From Paracoccus sp. MA (lineage in GTDB: Bacteria > Pseudomonadota > Alphaproteobacteria > Rhodobacterales > Rhodobacteraceae): 64,000 nucleotides of DNA. Positions within the stretch are counted from its first letter, which is position 1. Each line of letters starts with the position of its first letter. The stretch spans positions 85,001 to 149,000 of the forward strand of contig NZ_CP087597.1 in assembly GCF_020990385.1 (NCBI RefSeq), written 5' to 3'. The notes below the pieces were generated by a model. The model was not told the origin of the DNA and searched no databases. It worked only from the letters and a program-made list of their open reading frames with translations. Position numbers and translations under genes: made by a program. Of this stretch, positions 18,777-27,009 are shown one piece after another.

Positions 18777-21058
18777 TGGCGGACACCTCGTGGATGGCGC
18801 GCGTCGGTGCGCGTCTCGTTACCAACGGCTACGCGATCCTGCCGATCGCGCCCGGCACCAAGAAGCCCGGCCAGTTCGCCCGCGCGGCCTGGCACGACTA
18901 CCCGCAGTGGAACCGGCATGCGAGCCGCGCCACGACCGAGCTCGAGGTCGCGACCTGGTCCAGCTGGCCCGACTGCGGCGTCGGGATCGTCGGCGGTGCG
19001 GTCGCCGCGCTCGACATCGATATTGCCGAGGATGGCGAGCTTGCACTGCGCATCGAACGACTGGCCCGCGAACGGCTTGGCGACACGCCCGCGCTCAGGA
19101 TCGGCAAGGCACCGAAGCGGCTCCTCGTCTATCGGACGCGAGAGCCCTTCGCCGGGATCCGGCGCGCGCCGCTTGAGGTGCTCTGCCTCGGACAGCAGTT
19201 CGTGGCCTATGCCGAGCATCCCGACACCGGCCAGCCCTATGCCTGGCCGGACGAGGGGCTCGCTGATCTCGACATCGAGAGCCTGCCCGAAATCGACGCC
19301 GACCGGGCTGCGGCGTTCCTCGACGAGGCGCTGGCGCTGATCCCGCCCGAGATGCGCCCGAAGAGCCTCGGTGCGAAGGGCGCAAACAGGGCCGGGCATC
19401 CGTGTCTGCCGGCCCACGCGCAGGCCGGCACGCTGGCCGCGATCCGGAGCGCGCTCGCCTGGTTGCCGAACGCCGAGCTCGACTACGACAGCTGGATGCG
19501 CATCGGCATGGCGCTCAAGGGCGCGCTGGGGGAGGAGGGCGCGACGCTCTTCGCCGACTGGTCCGCGCAGGCGGCTAAGAACGACCCGGCCGCGACGGCG
19601 AAGGCGTGGACGAGTTTCAAGCCCGTGCGGATCGGCGCCGGCACGATCTATCACCTCGCCATGGAGAAGGGCTGGCGCCCCGATCCCGACCTGCTGCTCG
19701 ACGGCAGTCAGAAGGTTTGCGCGAGCGACGAGCATCCCGCAGCCGGCCTCCTCGCGCGTCTCGCCCAGCCCGAAGCCCCGATGCCGATCCTCGCGCCTGT
19801 GCCGTCATTCATGCTGACGATCCCGGGCGGGCTCGTGGGCGATCTCGCGCGCTACATGATCGACACCGCGCGCAGACCGCAGCCGCTTCTCGCGGTGGGC
19901 GCCAGCCTCTGCGCCCTCGGCGCGCTGATGGGGCGGCGCTACCGCACGACGACCGACCTGCGCACGAACCTCTACATCGTCGGCATCGCGGATAGCGGCT
20001 CGGGCAAAAACCACGCCCGCGAGGTCGTCAACGAGCTGTTCTTCGCGGCGGGGCTCGCGCATCACTTGGGCGGCAACAAGATCGCCTCCGGCGCGGGGCT
20101 CCTGACCGCGCTCCACCGTCAGCCCGCGATCCTGTTCCAGATCGACGAGTTCGGGATGTTCCTCGCAGCGGCAGCCGACCGTAAGCGCAGCCCGCGCCAC
20201 GTCACCGAGATCCTCGACAACATGACCGAGCTCTACACCGCCGCCTGCGGGGTCTTCCTCGGCGCGGAATACGCCAACCGGGACGGCTCGAACGAGCGGC
20301 GCGACATCGTCCAGCCCTGCCTCTGTGTCTACGGCACGACGACGCCGCTGCATTTCTGGGGGGCGCTGCAGGGCGCGAATGTCGTGGATGGCTCGCTCGC
20401 CCGGTTCATCATCCTGCCGAGCGAGGAGGACTATCCGGACGAGAACCGTCGTGCCGGGCTGCGCACGTCGCCGCGACCGCTGATCGAAGGGCTGCAGCGC
20501 CTTGCCGAGGGCGGCGGGGCGAGCGGCAACCTCGCCGGCAAGACCTCCGGACCCGAGACCGCGGTCGATCCGATGACCGTGCCGATGGATGCCGACGCGC
20601 AGGCGCGCTTCGACGCGCTGGGAGAGGAGATCACCGCCGAGCTCAGGGCCGCGGCCGGCACGTTCCAGACGCCGATCCTCGCCCGGATCGCTGAGAACGC
20701 GGCCAAAGTCGCGCTCGTCCTGGCCGTTGGGCGGGATGCGGTCCAGCCCGTCATCCGGCTCGAGGATGCCGTCTGGGCCATCGACTTCGTGCGCCACTTC
20801 GCCCGGCGCACCATCGACGCCGTCGAGCGCCATGTCGCCGACACCGAGACCGAGGCGCATCTGAAACGCCTGCGCGAGATCATCCGCAAGGCGGGGTCTG
20901 CCGGCGTTACCAAGTCCGAGCTGACCCGTGCCTCGCAATGGCTCCGGGCGCGCGACCGCGACGACATCCTGCTCACGCTGGTCGAGAGCGGTGACATCGT
21001 CACGGTGGAGCAGGAGACCGGGGGTCGGAAGGCCATGCGCTTCCGGGCGCTGCGGTGA
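18776..21058 (+). CDS. Bifunctional primase/polymerase-helicase (Prim-Pol, PriCT-2, ATPase)
   Basis: 760 aa. The Prim-Pol N-terminus (about 10-190) shows GYAILPIAPGTKKP, VGIVGGAVAALDIDI (catalytic Asp pair) and RIGKAPKRLLVYRT. A PriCT-2 module (about 215-295) reads IRSALAWLPNAELDYDSWMRIGMALK. The ATPase half has Walker A GIADSGSGKN (about 403) and a DEFG element at ILFQIDEFGMFL. The C-terminus looks like a small winged helix (AGSAGVTKSELTRASQWLRARDRDDILLTLVESGDIVTVEQE). The enzyme would synthesise primers and unwind at the phage origin. The palindromic array at 21073-21325 follows directly. Confidence 0.88.
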   Translation: MADTSWMARVGARLVTNGYAILPIAPGTKKPGQFARAAWHDYPQWNRHASRATTELEVATWSSWPDCGVGIVGGAVAALDIDIAEDGELALRIERLARERLGDTPALRIGKAPKRLLVYRTREPFAGIRRAPLEVLCLGQQFVAYAEHPDTGQPYAWPDEGLADLDIESLPEIDADRAAAFLDEALALIPPEMRPKSLGAKGANRAGHPCLPAHAQAGTLAAIRSALAWLPNAELDYDSWMRIGMALKGALGEEGATLFADWSAQAAKNDPAATAKAWTSFKPVRIGAGTIYHLAMEKGWRPDPDLLLDGSQKVCASDEHPAAGLLARLAQPEAPMPILAPVPSFMLTIPGGLVGDLARYMIDTARRPQPLLAVGASLCALGALMGRRYRTTTDLRTNLYIVGIADSGSGKNHAREVVNELFFAAGLAHHLGGNKIASGAGLLTALHRQPAILFQIDEFGMFLAAAADRKRSPRHVTEILDNMTELYTAACGVFLGAEYANRDGSNERRDIVQPCLCVYGTTTPLHFWGALQGANVVDGSLARFIILPSEEDYPDENRRAGLRTSPRPLIEGLQRLAEGGGASGNLAGKTSGPETAVDPMTVPMDADAQARFDALGEEITAELRAAAGTFQTPILARIAENAAKVALVLAVGRDAVQPVIRLEDAVWAIDFVRHFARRTIDAVERHVADTETEAHLKRLREIIRKAGSAGVTKSELTRASQWLRARDRDDILLTLVESGDIVTVEQETGGRKAMRFRALR

Positions 21059-21072
21059 GGGCCGGGACGATG

Positions 21073-21325
21073 CTTCCTTCAACGGCCCCCATCCTTCATT
21101 TGAAGGAAGTACCCGCCCAAGCCCCTGTCGCGCAACAGAAATCCGGCACGGGCGGCTTCTTTCAATATTTCACGCAGAGACCCTCGCGCGCGTGGGTGGG
21201 GATGGAAGCCAGACACATACCCCATGAAGTAACTGAAATATTGAAAGAAGAGATTTATCCTCATTCTGCCAATGGCTTGCGGCCCCACTTCCTTCAAGCG
21301 GACGGAGTGAAGCCATTGAAGGAAG
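21073..21325. repeat. Nested inverted repeats downstream of the primase (possible origin or RNA structure)
   Basis: CTTCCTTCAA occurs at 21073-21082 and 21288-21297, and its complement TTGAAGGAAG at 21100-21109 and 21316-21325. Between these hairpin pairs lies a perfect 16-bp inverted repeat, TTCTTTCAATATTTCA at 21157-21172 and its complement at 21234-21249. The whole set is symmetric about position 21200 and AT-rich in a GC-rich genome. This 395-nt interval (21059-21453) has no convincing gene. Iteron-like origin, operator array or long-range RNA hairpin are all possible. Confidence 0.8.
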
Positions 21326-21453
21326 CGCCGGGCGCCCCCGGCATCGACAACGTGACCCTGACCAGACCTCGCGATCCCGGCCCGGGCGCGCGTGCTGCCG
21401 CTCGACCCGTGCAGCCGTGCCGCCCCGGCCTCTCAATCGAAGAGGAGGTCGTC

Positions 21454-21975
21454 ATGGACCGCCCCCCACACATCGCCCCGGCGCCTCTCACGGCTGCCGG
21501 CACGCTCGACCGCTGCATTCTCGCGCTGGATCTCGGCACCAGCACCGGCTGGGCGTTGCGCGCCCCGGACGGGCTGATCACCAGCGGGACCGCGAGCTTC
21601 CGCCCCGGCCGCTATGACGGTGGCGGCATGCGCTATCTGCGCTTCACGAACTGGCTCACCGAGATCGACCGCCTGTCGGGGCCGGTTGCCGCGATCTGGT
21701 TCGAGGAGGTGCGTCGCCACGCCGGAACGGACGCCGCGCATGTCTATGGCGGAATGATGGCCACGCTGACCGCATGGGCGGAACTGCGGGGCGTGCCCTA
21801 TGCCGGCGTTCCCGTCGGCACGATCAAGCGCCACGCCACCGGCAAGGGCAACGCGTCGAAGGAAGCGATGATCGCGTCCGCGCGGGCCCGAGGCTTCAGC
21901 CCCGTCGACGACAACGAGGCCGACGCCATCGCGCTTCTGCTCTGGGCGATCGAGACGAACGGGGGTGTCGCATGA
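21454..21975 (+). CDS. RuvC-like Holliday-junction resolvase (RNase H fold)
   Basis: 173 aa from ATG 21454, preceded by an AGAGGAGG site. Acidic catalytic motifs of the RuvC fold are in order: ILALDLGTSTGWAL (first Asp about 26), AIWFEEV (about 82) and DDNEADAIALLLWA (Asp/Glu/Asp, about 151-157). Phage RuvC-like enzymes resolve branched DNA before packaging. The ATGA overlap with the next gene shows coupling. The frame stays open back to 21055, but the ribosome site and domain start fix 21454. Confidence 0.88.
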   Translation: MDRPPHIAPAPLTAAGTLDRCILALDLGTSTGWALRAPDGLITSGTASFRPGRYDGGGMRYLRFTNWLTEIDRLSGPVAAIWFEEVRRHAGTDAAHVYGGMMATLTAWAELRGVPYAGVPVGTIKRHATGKGNASKEAMIASARARGFSPVDDNEADAIALLLWAIETNGGVA

Positions 21976-22172
21976 GGTGGCATCCCAAGGGCTACGGCGG
22001 CCAGCGCCGGGATCCCGACCAGGTGAAGCGCGACGGCTGGCGCGAGCAGGGTCTGCTCGCCGTCTCGCTCGAGGACGCGCGGCTGACCTGGCCGGAACGG
22101 GAGCTCGTCCGACAGCTCGGCGAGAAGCTCTACGGACCGCGCCCCTCCGACGAGGGAGGGCGCCATGGATAA
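21972..22172 (+). CDS. Uncharacterised small phage protein
   Basis: 66 aa, basic (MRWHPKGYGGQRRDPDQVKRDGWREQGLLAVSLEDARLTWPERELVRQLGEKLYG). It overlaps the resolvase stop (ATGA) and the next gene start by 8 nt, so it is a genuine operon member. No domain recognised. Confidence 0.72.
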   Translation: MRWHPKGYGGQRRDPDQVKRDGWREQGLLAVSLEDARLTWPERELVRQLGEKLYGPRPSDEGGRHG

Positions 22173-22593
22173 GTGGACCCCGTCCCTCGTCGAGGCCCGT
22201 CTCGCCGAAGCGGCCTTCGTGCTGAGGCGCCTGCCCGAGCCGCGTCGGCAGGGCTACTTCAGCACGTGGCCCGAGATAATCCACTCCTTCGCCGACAAGG
22301 TGGGCCAGGAGCCGAAGCCCATGCGCGTGCTGCCCTCGCCACAGGCGATCAGCCGTATGGAGGAGACGCTGACCTGGACCGCCTGCCTCGACCCCGTCGA
22401 TGGCAAGATCGTCTGGATGCGCGCCCATGGCGAGCGGTGGAAGACCATCTGCTGGACGGTCGGGCTGCAACGCTCGGCCGCCCATCAGCACTGGCTCTAC
22501 GGGCTCTGCGTCATCTCGCTGAAGCTCAACCGGCGTCGGTTCAACCGCAACCTGTCGAAGCGGCGCGTGATCGAACTGGCCGGTGGCGCGTAA
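22165..22593 (+). CDS. DUF6362-like phage protein
   Basis: 142 aa. The pattern WTPSLVEARLAEAAFVLRRLPEPRRQGYFSTWPEIIHSFADKVGQEPKPMRVLPSPQAISRMEETLTW followed by GERWKTICWTVGLQRSAAHQHWLYGLCVISLKLN matches my memory of DUF6362, a helical HTH-like family in alphaproteobacterial phages. It probably binds DNA; its role is unknown. It is the last gene of the operon before a 461-nt stretch without a gene. Confidence 0.75.
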   Translation: MDKWTPSLVEARLAEAAFVLRRLPEPRRQGYFSTWPEIIHSFADKVGQEPKPMRVLPSPQAISRMEETLTWTACLDPVDGKIVWMRAHGERWKTICWTVGLQRSAAHQHWLYGLCVISLKLNRRRFNRNLSKRRVIELAGGA

Positions 22594-23054
22594 CCCTGCG
22601 TGCCACCGAGGAAGGTGTGCGGCGGACAGTTTTCGACGGGACAGAAAACCGGTTCAGGGGCTAGGTTCGGGATAAGCTCGGGAGAGGCGCGCGCGGCGCG
22701 GTCCCGAACGAAACCATCCTTTCGTTGGCGGGGCCCGCTAAGAAAGAAAAGGCGCCGATCCTTTCCTTTCGGACCGCTGTCCGCCCCCACCACGCCCCTC
22801 GGCCGAGTTCGCGGTTCCTTCCGCGCGACCTGCGTATGCTGGCGGGCTTGGCTCGGCATTTCGCCAGCGTCAGGGCCGGATTTTTGGGAAGCCACCCGGA
22901 AGCCGGAGCCACCCGCCGCTCGCGCGAACCCCAATGAACGCTGGCCTTCGGGCCGGATACCCCGGATGCCGCCGGACCCCGCCTGGAGTCCGGCGTGGTA
23001 TCCGGAGTCCGGACCCCGGCTGGCATCCACCTCATCGACGGAAACCACCCGCCC
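22594..23054. other. Non-coding stretch between DUF6362-like gene and ParB-methyltransferase
   Basis: Open frames cross this 461-nt stretch but their translations are Arg/Pro/Ser-rich with no family resemblance, so no gene is called. A 9-bp inverted repeat (CCGGATACC at 22953-22961, GGTATCCGG at 22997-23005) lies in GC-rich sequence just before the methyltransferase. It may contain a promoter or the eroded end of a deleted gene. Confidence 0.4.
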
Positions 23055-24392
23055 ATGACGCTGAGCTTCGCCCCCGAGCGGATCGAAACCTGGCCTCTGG
23101 CCAAGCTCCAGCCCTACGCCAAGAACGCGAAGGTGCACGGGGCCGACCAGGTCGCCAAGATCGCCGCCAGCATGGCCGAGTTCGGCTGGACCGTGCCCTG
23201 CCTCGTGGGCGAGGACGGGGAGCTGATCGCGGGCCACGGCCGCGTGCTGGCGGCGACGCAGCTCGGTCTGACCGAGGCCCCGGTCATCGTGCTCGGACAT
23301 CTGACCGAGGCGCAGCGCCGAGCCTATCGCATCGCAGACAACAAGCTGACGGAACTCGGCAGCTGGGACGAGGCGCTGCTCTCGGCGGAGCTGCAGGACC
23401 TGCTGGCCGACGACTACGATCTCTCCCTGGTCGGCTTTTCCGACGGCGAACTCGACAAGCTGCTGGCCTTCGATACGGACGGGGGCGGCGAAGAAGAGGG
23501 TGGCGCCGGGGGCTCGCTGCCTCCGGTGACCATCCCCGAGCCGCCGCGCAATCCGGCCTCGCGGACGGGCGATCTCTGGATCCTCGACGACCACCGGCTG
23601 CTCTGCGGGGACAGCACGAACCACGACGACGTGCGTCGCTTGATGAACGGCGAGCGCGCGGTGCTGTTCGCGACTGACCCGCCGTATCTCGTCGACTACG
23701 ACGGCTCGAACCACCCGACGCGGAACAAGGATTGGAGCCAGTCCTATGGCGTCACTTGGGACGACAGTTCTCAGGGCGCGGAGCTCTACGACGGCTTCAT
23801 CAGCGCCGCGGTCGCAGAGGCGATCACCGAGGATGCGGCGTGGTACTGCTGGCACGCCTCGCGCCGCCAGGCGATGCTGGAAGCCTGCTGGGAAAAGGCG
23901 GGCGCCTTCGTGCATCAGCAGATCATCTGGGTGAAGGACCGCGGGGTGCTCACCCGGTCCCACTACCTCTGGAAGCACGAGCCCTGTTTCATGGGCTGGC
24001 GCCGCCCGAACCGGCCGCCGAAGGTGGCCGAGCAGACGCTGCCCTCGACCTGGGAGATGCCGTCCTTCGCCAAGGACGAGCGACCCGACCATCCGACGCC
24101 GAAGCCGCTAGACGCCTTCGGGATCCCGATGCGCCAGCACGTCGCCCGTGGCGGACTCTGCTACGAGCCGTTCTCTGGCTCCGGCTCGCAGATCATGGCG
24201 GGCGAGGCCAATGGTCGCCGGGTCTTCGCGATGGAGATCAGCGCGGCCTATGTCGATGTCGCCGTGGAGCGCTGGCAGGTCGAAACCGGCCACGAGGCTA
24301 TCCTCGACGGTGATGGCCGGACCTTCGCCGAGGTGAAGGCCGAGCGGCTGGGCGAGACGCCGACTCCGGCCGAGGGGGCCCACGCGGCCTGA
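23055..24392 (+). CDS. ParB/Srx-N domain fused to N6/N4 DNA methyltransferase
   Basis: 445 aa from ATG 23055; GTG 22995 in the same frame is possible. Residues 1-110 are a ParB/sulfiredoxin-type N-domain (LAKLQPYAKNAKVHGADQVAKIAASMAEFGWTVPCLVGEDGELIAGHGRVLAATQLG...RIADNKL). The methyltransferase follows with DPPY (about 208) and the AdoMet motif YEPFSGSGS (about 370), the beta-class order. It would methylate adenine or N4-cytosine in phage DNA, likely protecting it from host restriction. The fused ParB-N domain is common in phage methylases. A cytosine-C5 methylase gene starts 5 nt downstream. Confidence 0.9.
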   Translation: MTLSFAPERIETWPLAKLQPYAKNAKVHGADQVAKIAASMAEFGWTVPCLVGEDGELIAGHGRVLAATQLGLTEAPVIVLGHLTEAQRRAYRIADNKLTELGSWDEALLSAELQDLLADDYDLSLVGFSDGELDKLLAFDTDGGGEEEGGAGGSLPPVTIPEPPRNPASRTGDLWILDDHRLLCGDSTNHDDVRRLMNGERAVLFATDPPYLVDYDGSNHPTRNKDWSQSYGVTWDDSSQGAELYDGFISAAVAEAITEDAAWYCWHASRRQAMLEACWEKAGAFVHQQIIWVKDRGVLTRSHYLWKHEPCFMGWRRPNRPPKVAEQTLPSTWEMPSFAKDERPDHPTPKPLDAFGIPMRQHVARGGLCYEPFSGSGSQIMAGEANGRRVFAMEISAAYVDVAVERWQVETGHEAILDGDGRTFAEVKAERLGETPTPAEGAHAA

Positions 24393-24396
24393 CGAC

Positions 24397-25419
24397 GTGG
24401 ATGGCGTGGCTCTACCTTCCTCCGGCCTGCCTGCCGGGGACGACGACGCGTGCCTGTTCGGCCTCTCGCTCTGTTCCGGGGCCGGTGGCCTCGACCTCGG
24501 GCTGCACCTGGCCCTCCCCGGATATCGCATTGTGGGTCACGTCGAGCGGGACGCCTACGCCGCGGCCATCCTCGTGGCGCGGATGGAAGACGCGGCCCTG
24601 GATCCGGCGCCTGTCTGGGACGACGTTGCCACCTTCGACGGCCGCCCGTGGCGCGGCGCGGTGGACATCGTCACTGCGGGCTATCCGTGCCAGCCGTTCT
24701 CCGTCGCGGGCAAGCGCCGGGGCGCGGACGATCCGCGGCACCTCTGGCCCCATGTCGCCCGGATCGTCGGCGAGGTCGAGCCGCCCTTTGTGTTCCTCGA
24801 GAATGTCGCCCATCATCTCCGCCTCGGCTTCCCTGAGGTCGCCGGAGGACTGGTCGGCCTGGGCTACCGCCTTGCGGCAGGCCTCTTCACGGCGGCGGAA
24901 GTCGGCGCGCCGCACAAGCGCGAGCGGCTCTTCATCCTCGCCCACCGCGAGCGCGACCACCTGGCCGACCCCGCGCGCCTGCTCGGGGACGCGGTCGAGC
25001 GGCGGGAACCGGACGGAGATGATGCGGCTCTGGCCGACGCCACTCGCCGGCGACAGCAAGGGCACGCGGAACCGGACGAGCAATCGCAGCGAGACGGCGC
25101 GCCCGCGCAACGACGGGTCCACGCTCTGCGATGCGATGCGGATGTGGATGACGCCGACGGCGCGGGATCACAAGGACGGGGCGACGAGCCTTGCGAACAC
25201 GCCGGTGAACGGGCTGCTTGGCCGCCAGGTCCTGGTGATGCCGACGGCTGGCGCGAGTTCCTGCGACACGCCCCGGACCTTGAACCCGCTGTTCGTCGAG
25301 GCGCTGATGGGCTGGCCCACCGGGTGGACCGGCTTCGGCTCTGTGGCAACGGAGTGGTCCCGCTGGTCGCGGCGCATGCGCTCCGAACTCTCGCAGCTGA
25401 ACTGCTGGCCGATGGATGA
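24397..25419 (+). CDS. DNA cytosine-5 methyltransferase
   Basis: 340 aa, GTG start 5 nt after the previous stop. C5 motifs in order: I LCSGAGGLDLGL (about 25), IV GYPCQPFS (catalytic Cys about 99), VI FLENV (about 135), VIII VGAPHKRERLFI, and X RLCGNGVVPLVAAHALRTL (about 313). The target-recognition stretch between VIII and X (about 205-300) is Asp/Arg/Gly-rich and unusual. The same DNA read one frame over gives a second sequence with its own family look (see 25019-25432). The likely role is protection of phage DNA from restriction. Confidence 0.85.
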   Translation: MDGVALPSSGLPAGDDDACLFGLSLCSGAGGLDLGLHLALPGYRIVGHVERDAYAAAILVARMEDAALDPAPVWDDVATFDGRPWRGAVDIVTAGYPCQPFSVAGKRRGADDPRHLWPHVARIVGEVEPPFVFLENVAHHLRLGFPEVAGGLVGLGYRLAAGLFTAAEVGAPHKRERLFILAHRERDHLADPARLLGDAVERREPDGDDAALADATRRRQQGHAEPDEQSQRDGAPAQRRVHALRCDADVDDADGAGSQGRGDEPCEHAGERAAWPPGPGDADGWREFLRHAPDLEPAVRRGADGLAHRVDRLRLCGNGVVPLVAAHALRTLAAELLADG

Positions 25420-25432
25420 GGGGGCGGAGTGA
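25019..25432 (+). CDS. Overlapping open frame with WPTP-type methyltransferase C-terminal look
   Basis: 137 aa read within the C5-methyltransferase 3' half in another frame. The translation has repeated WPTP/MTPTARD motifs and LNPLFVEALMGWPTGWT near its end (about residue 85-110), a combination I know from C-termini of other phage C5-methylases. The stop (25430-25432) overlaps the next gene start at 25429. Start sites ATG 25019 or 25022 follow GGACGGAG closely. It may be a true overlapping gene, a frame created by an old frameshift, or an ancestral frame kept by chance. Confidence 0.4.
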   Translation: MMRLWPTPLAGDSKGTRNRTSNRSETARPRNDGSTLCDAMRMWMTPTARDHKDGATSLANTPVNGLLGRQVLVMPTAGASSCDTPRTLNPLFVEALMGWPTGWTGFGSVATEWSRWSRRMRSELSQLNCWPMDEGAE

Positions 25433-25887
25433 AGACCTGGACGATTCATGATGTTGCGGACGCCTGCCTGATGACGACTGGCGAGCTGAGCCAGTGGATC
25501 TCGCGTGGTCACTACCGGCCCTCCGAGGAGGTCCGACCCGGTCAGCGCCGGCGGTTCGATTGGCGCGATCTCGCATGCCTCGCGGTCATCAACGCGCTTC
25601 GACCGCACTGCCTGTCGATCAACGCGATGGGTCTGATCGCCGGCGATCTTCGCGAGGAACTCGCCACGATGAACCGGATCCCCGAAAGTCCGGGGCTGTT
25701 CTTCTTTTTTGCGAACTGGACCAGGGGCAGACACAGACAGACGGTTGGACTGGTTCCCGAAAAGGACCTCTGGACGGTCTTGAGGAGCTATCCCGAGTCC
25801 GTGATCGTCGTGGATGTCACGGGCGTTTACCGTGCGGCTCTGGCGAGGCTCCCTTCCGCGGTCGCCGCGGGAGGCGCTGCATCATGA
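25429..25887 (+). CDS. MerR-like HTH phage protein
   Basis: 152 aa, GTG start overlapping the upstream frame. The N-terminus (WTIHDVADACLMTTGELSQWISRGHYRPSEEVRPGQRRRFDWRDLACLAVINALR) resembles a MerR-type winged HTH. The rest is a mixed domain without recognised motifs. It overlaps the next gene by ATGA. A regulatory or DNA-binding role is inferred. Confidence 0.72.
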   Translation: MKTWTIHDVADACLMTTGELSQWISRGHYRPSEEVRPGQRRRFDWRDLACLAVINALRPHCLSINAMGLIAGDLREELATMNRIPESPGLFFFFANWTRGRHRQTVGLVPEKDLWTVLRSYPESVIVVDVTGVYRAALARLPSAVAAGGAAS

Positions 25888-26099
25888 AACAGAGCCGCCT
25901 CATGTCTATGGTCGAGGCCGCGACGAATGTCGTCGTCGGCTACGTTCTGGCCATCGCAACGCAGATCGTCGTCTTCCCATGGTTCGGGATCGAGACGGGG
26001 CTCGCCGAGCACATGACCATCGGTCTCGCCTTCGTCGGCGTCTCGCTGGCCCGCGGCTATCTGCTGCGGCGGCTGTTCGAGCGCCTGCGCGGCTGGTGA
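25884..26099 (+). CDS. Small membrane protein, DUF7220-like
   Basis: 71 aa with two hydrophobic helices (about 8-30 and 41-58: NVVVGYVLAIATQIVVFPWFG and MTIGLAFVGVSLARGYLLRRLF). The pattern QSRLMSMVEAATNVVVGY...FGIETGLAEHMTIGLAFVGVSLARGYLLRRLFE matches my memory of DUF7220, frequent in phages of GC-rich proteobacteria. It is likely an inner-membrane protein; the function is unknown. Confidence 0.75.
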   Translation: MKQSRLMSMVEAATNVVVGYVLAIATQIVVFPWFGIETGLAEHMTIGLAFVGVSLARGYLLRRLFERLRGW

Positions 26100-26143
26100 C
26101 CATCGCGCTGGCGGGCGCTCGGTCGCGCTGGTAGCGTTGGGCC

Positions 26144-26341
26144 ATGTCCGAAAGCTGGCAGCATATCGAGATCAACGATCATGGGACCATCGTCGTCCTG
26201 CGTCCGATTTCGGACGAGGGGCGCGGCTGGTTCGAGGAGCATGTGGGGGAGCCGGAGCCGGGCGGGATCTACACCTGCGAGCCTCGCATGGCGCAGGACA
26301 TCCTGCAGGCCGCCGCGCGTGACCTGCTGTCATGGCAATAA
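26144..26341 (+). CDS. Small uncharacterised phage protein
   Basis: 65 aa, acidic, soluble (MSESWQHIEINDHGTIVVLRPISDEGRGWFEEHVGEPEPGGIYTCEPRMAQDILQAAARDLLSW). It has the composition of a real gene and ends 55 nt before a convergent gene. No domain recognised. A GC-rich inverted repeat (gccgcc/ggcggc around 26346-26374) between the convergent stops may terminate transcription. Confidence 0.6.
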   Translation: MSESWQHIEINDHGTIVVLRPISDEGRGWFEEHVGEPEPGGIYTCEPRMAQDILQAAARDLLSWQ

Positions 26342-26395
26342 GACACCGCCGCCCCATGCGGGACGGCGGCATCGGGACCGTCTTCGTGTGCGGCG

Positions 26396-26914
26396 TCAGT
26401 CGTCGGCGATCATGTAGGTCCTGCCGCGCCCCTCGACCTTCTCCGAGGTGATGGTCAGCCCAAGTTTCTTTTTCAGCGCGCCGGACATGGCGCCCCGAAC
26501 GGTATGCGGTTGCCATCCGGTGGCTTCGACGATCTCGTCGATGGTCGCGCCGCCCTCGGCGCGGAGCATCGCGATCAGTGTTTCCTGCTTGGTGCCCTTC
26601 CGGCGCTGGACAGGGGCGGTCGGCGTTTCCGCCGGCGGCGTCTCATCCTGATCGTCCGTGATGCCGAGGGTGCTGTAGGCGAGCGGGGTGGCGCGCAGCG
26701 TGATCGGGCCGCGCTCCTCATCGTGCCGCCAGACCGTGTTGAGATCCGTGGCGGCGATTTCCTCGATCAGGCCCTGCTTGAGAAGGCTCTTGCAGACGTT
26801 GCCGACGGCGCCGCCCTTGAGGCTGGCGGTGACGGGAAACACCGCTCCGTCCTCGCGCGCGCAGGCGGTGGACAGGATGACGGCTTGGGCGTCTGAAAGC
26901 TGGATCTGTGTCAT
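26396..26914 (-). CDS. DUF3489-domain protein (winged-helix-like)
   Basis: 172 aa. The C-terminal 70 residues fit DUF3489: KQETLIAMLRAEGGATIDEIVEATGWQPHTVRGAMSGALKKKLGLTITSEKVEGRGRTYMI, a winged-helix-like DNA-binding module. The N-terminal part (IQLSDAQAVILSTACAREDGAVFPVTASLKGGAVGNVCKSLLKQGLIEEI) resembles another winged helix. It is transcribed against the surrounding phage genes, like a regulator. Confidence 0.85.
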   Translation of the reverse strand: MTQIQLSDAQAVILSTACAREDGAVFPVTASLKGGAVGNVCKSLLKQGLIEEIAATDLNTVWRHDEERGPITLRATPLAYSTLGITDDQDETPPAETPTAPVQRRKGTKQETLIAMLRAEGGATIDEIVEATGWQPHTVRGAMSGALKKKLGLTITSEKVEGRGRTYMIADD

Positions 26915-27009
26915 GGGGTCGTCTCCGTATTCGGGCCCGCGGCATGCGGCGCCTTCTACGACCCCAAGCCGCGCAGGGCGCGCGGCGGGAGTTCCGGCTG
27001 TTCCGGAGA

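Noticed and set aside
21055..21453. Coding frame joined upstream of the RuvC-like gene
   Set aside because: The translation is made of the inverted repeats and has no domain; a strong ribosome site marks 21454.
22600..23058. 152-codon plus-strand frame
   Set aside because: Arg/Pro/Ser-rich, no motif, no ribosome site; typical of chance frames in GC-rich DNA.
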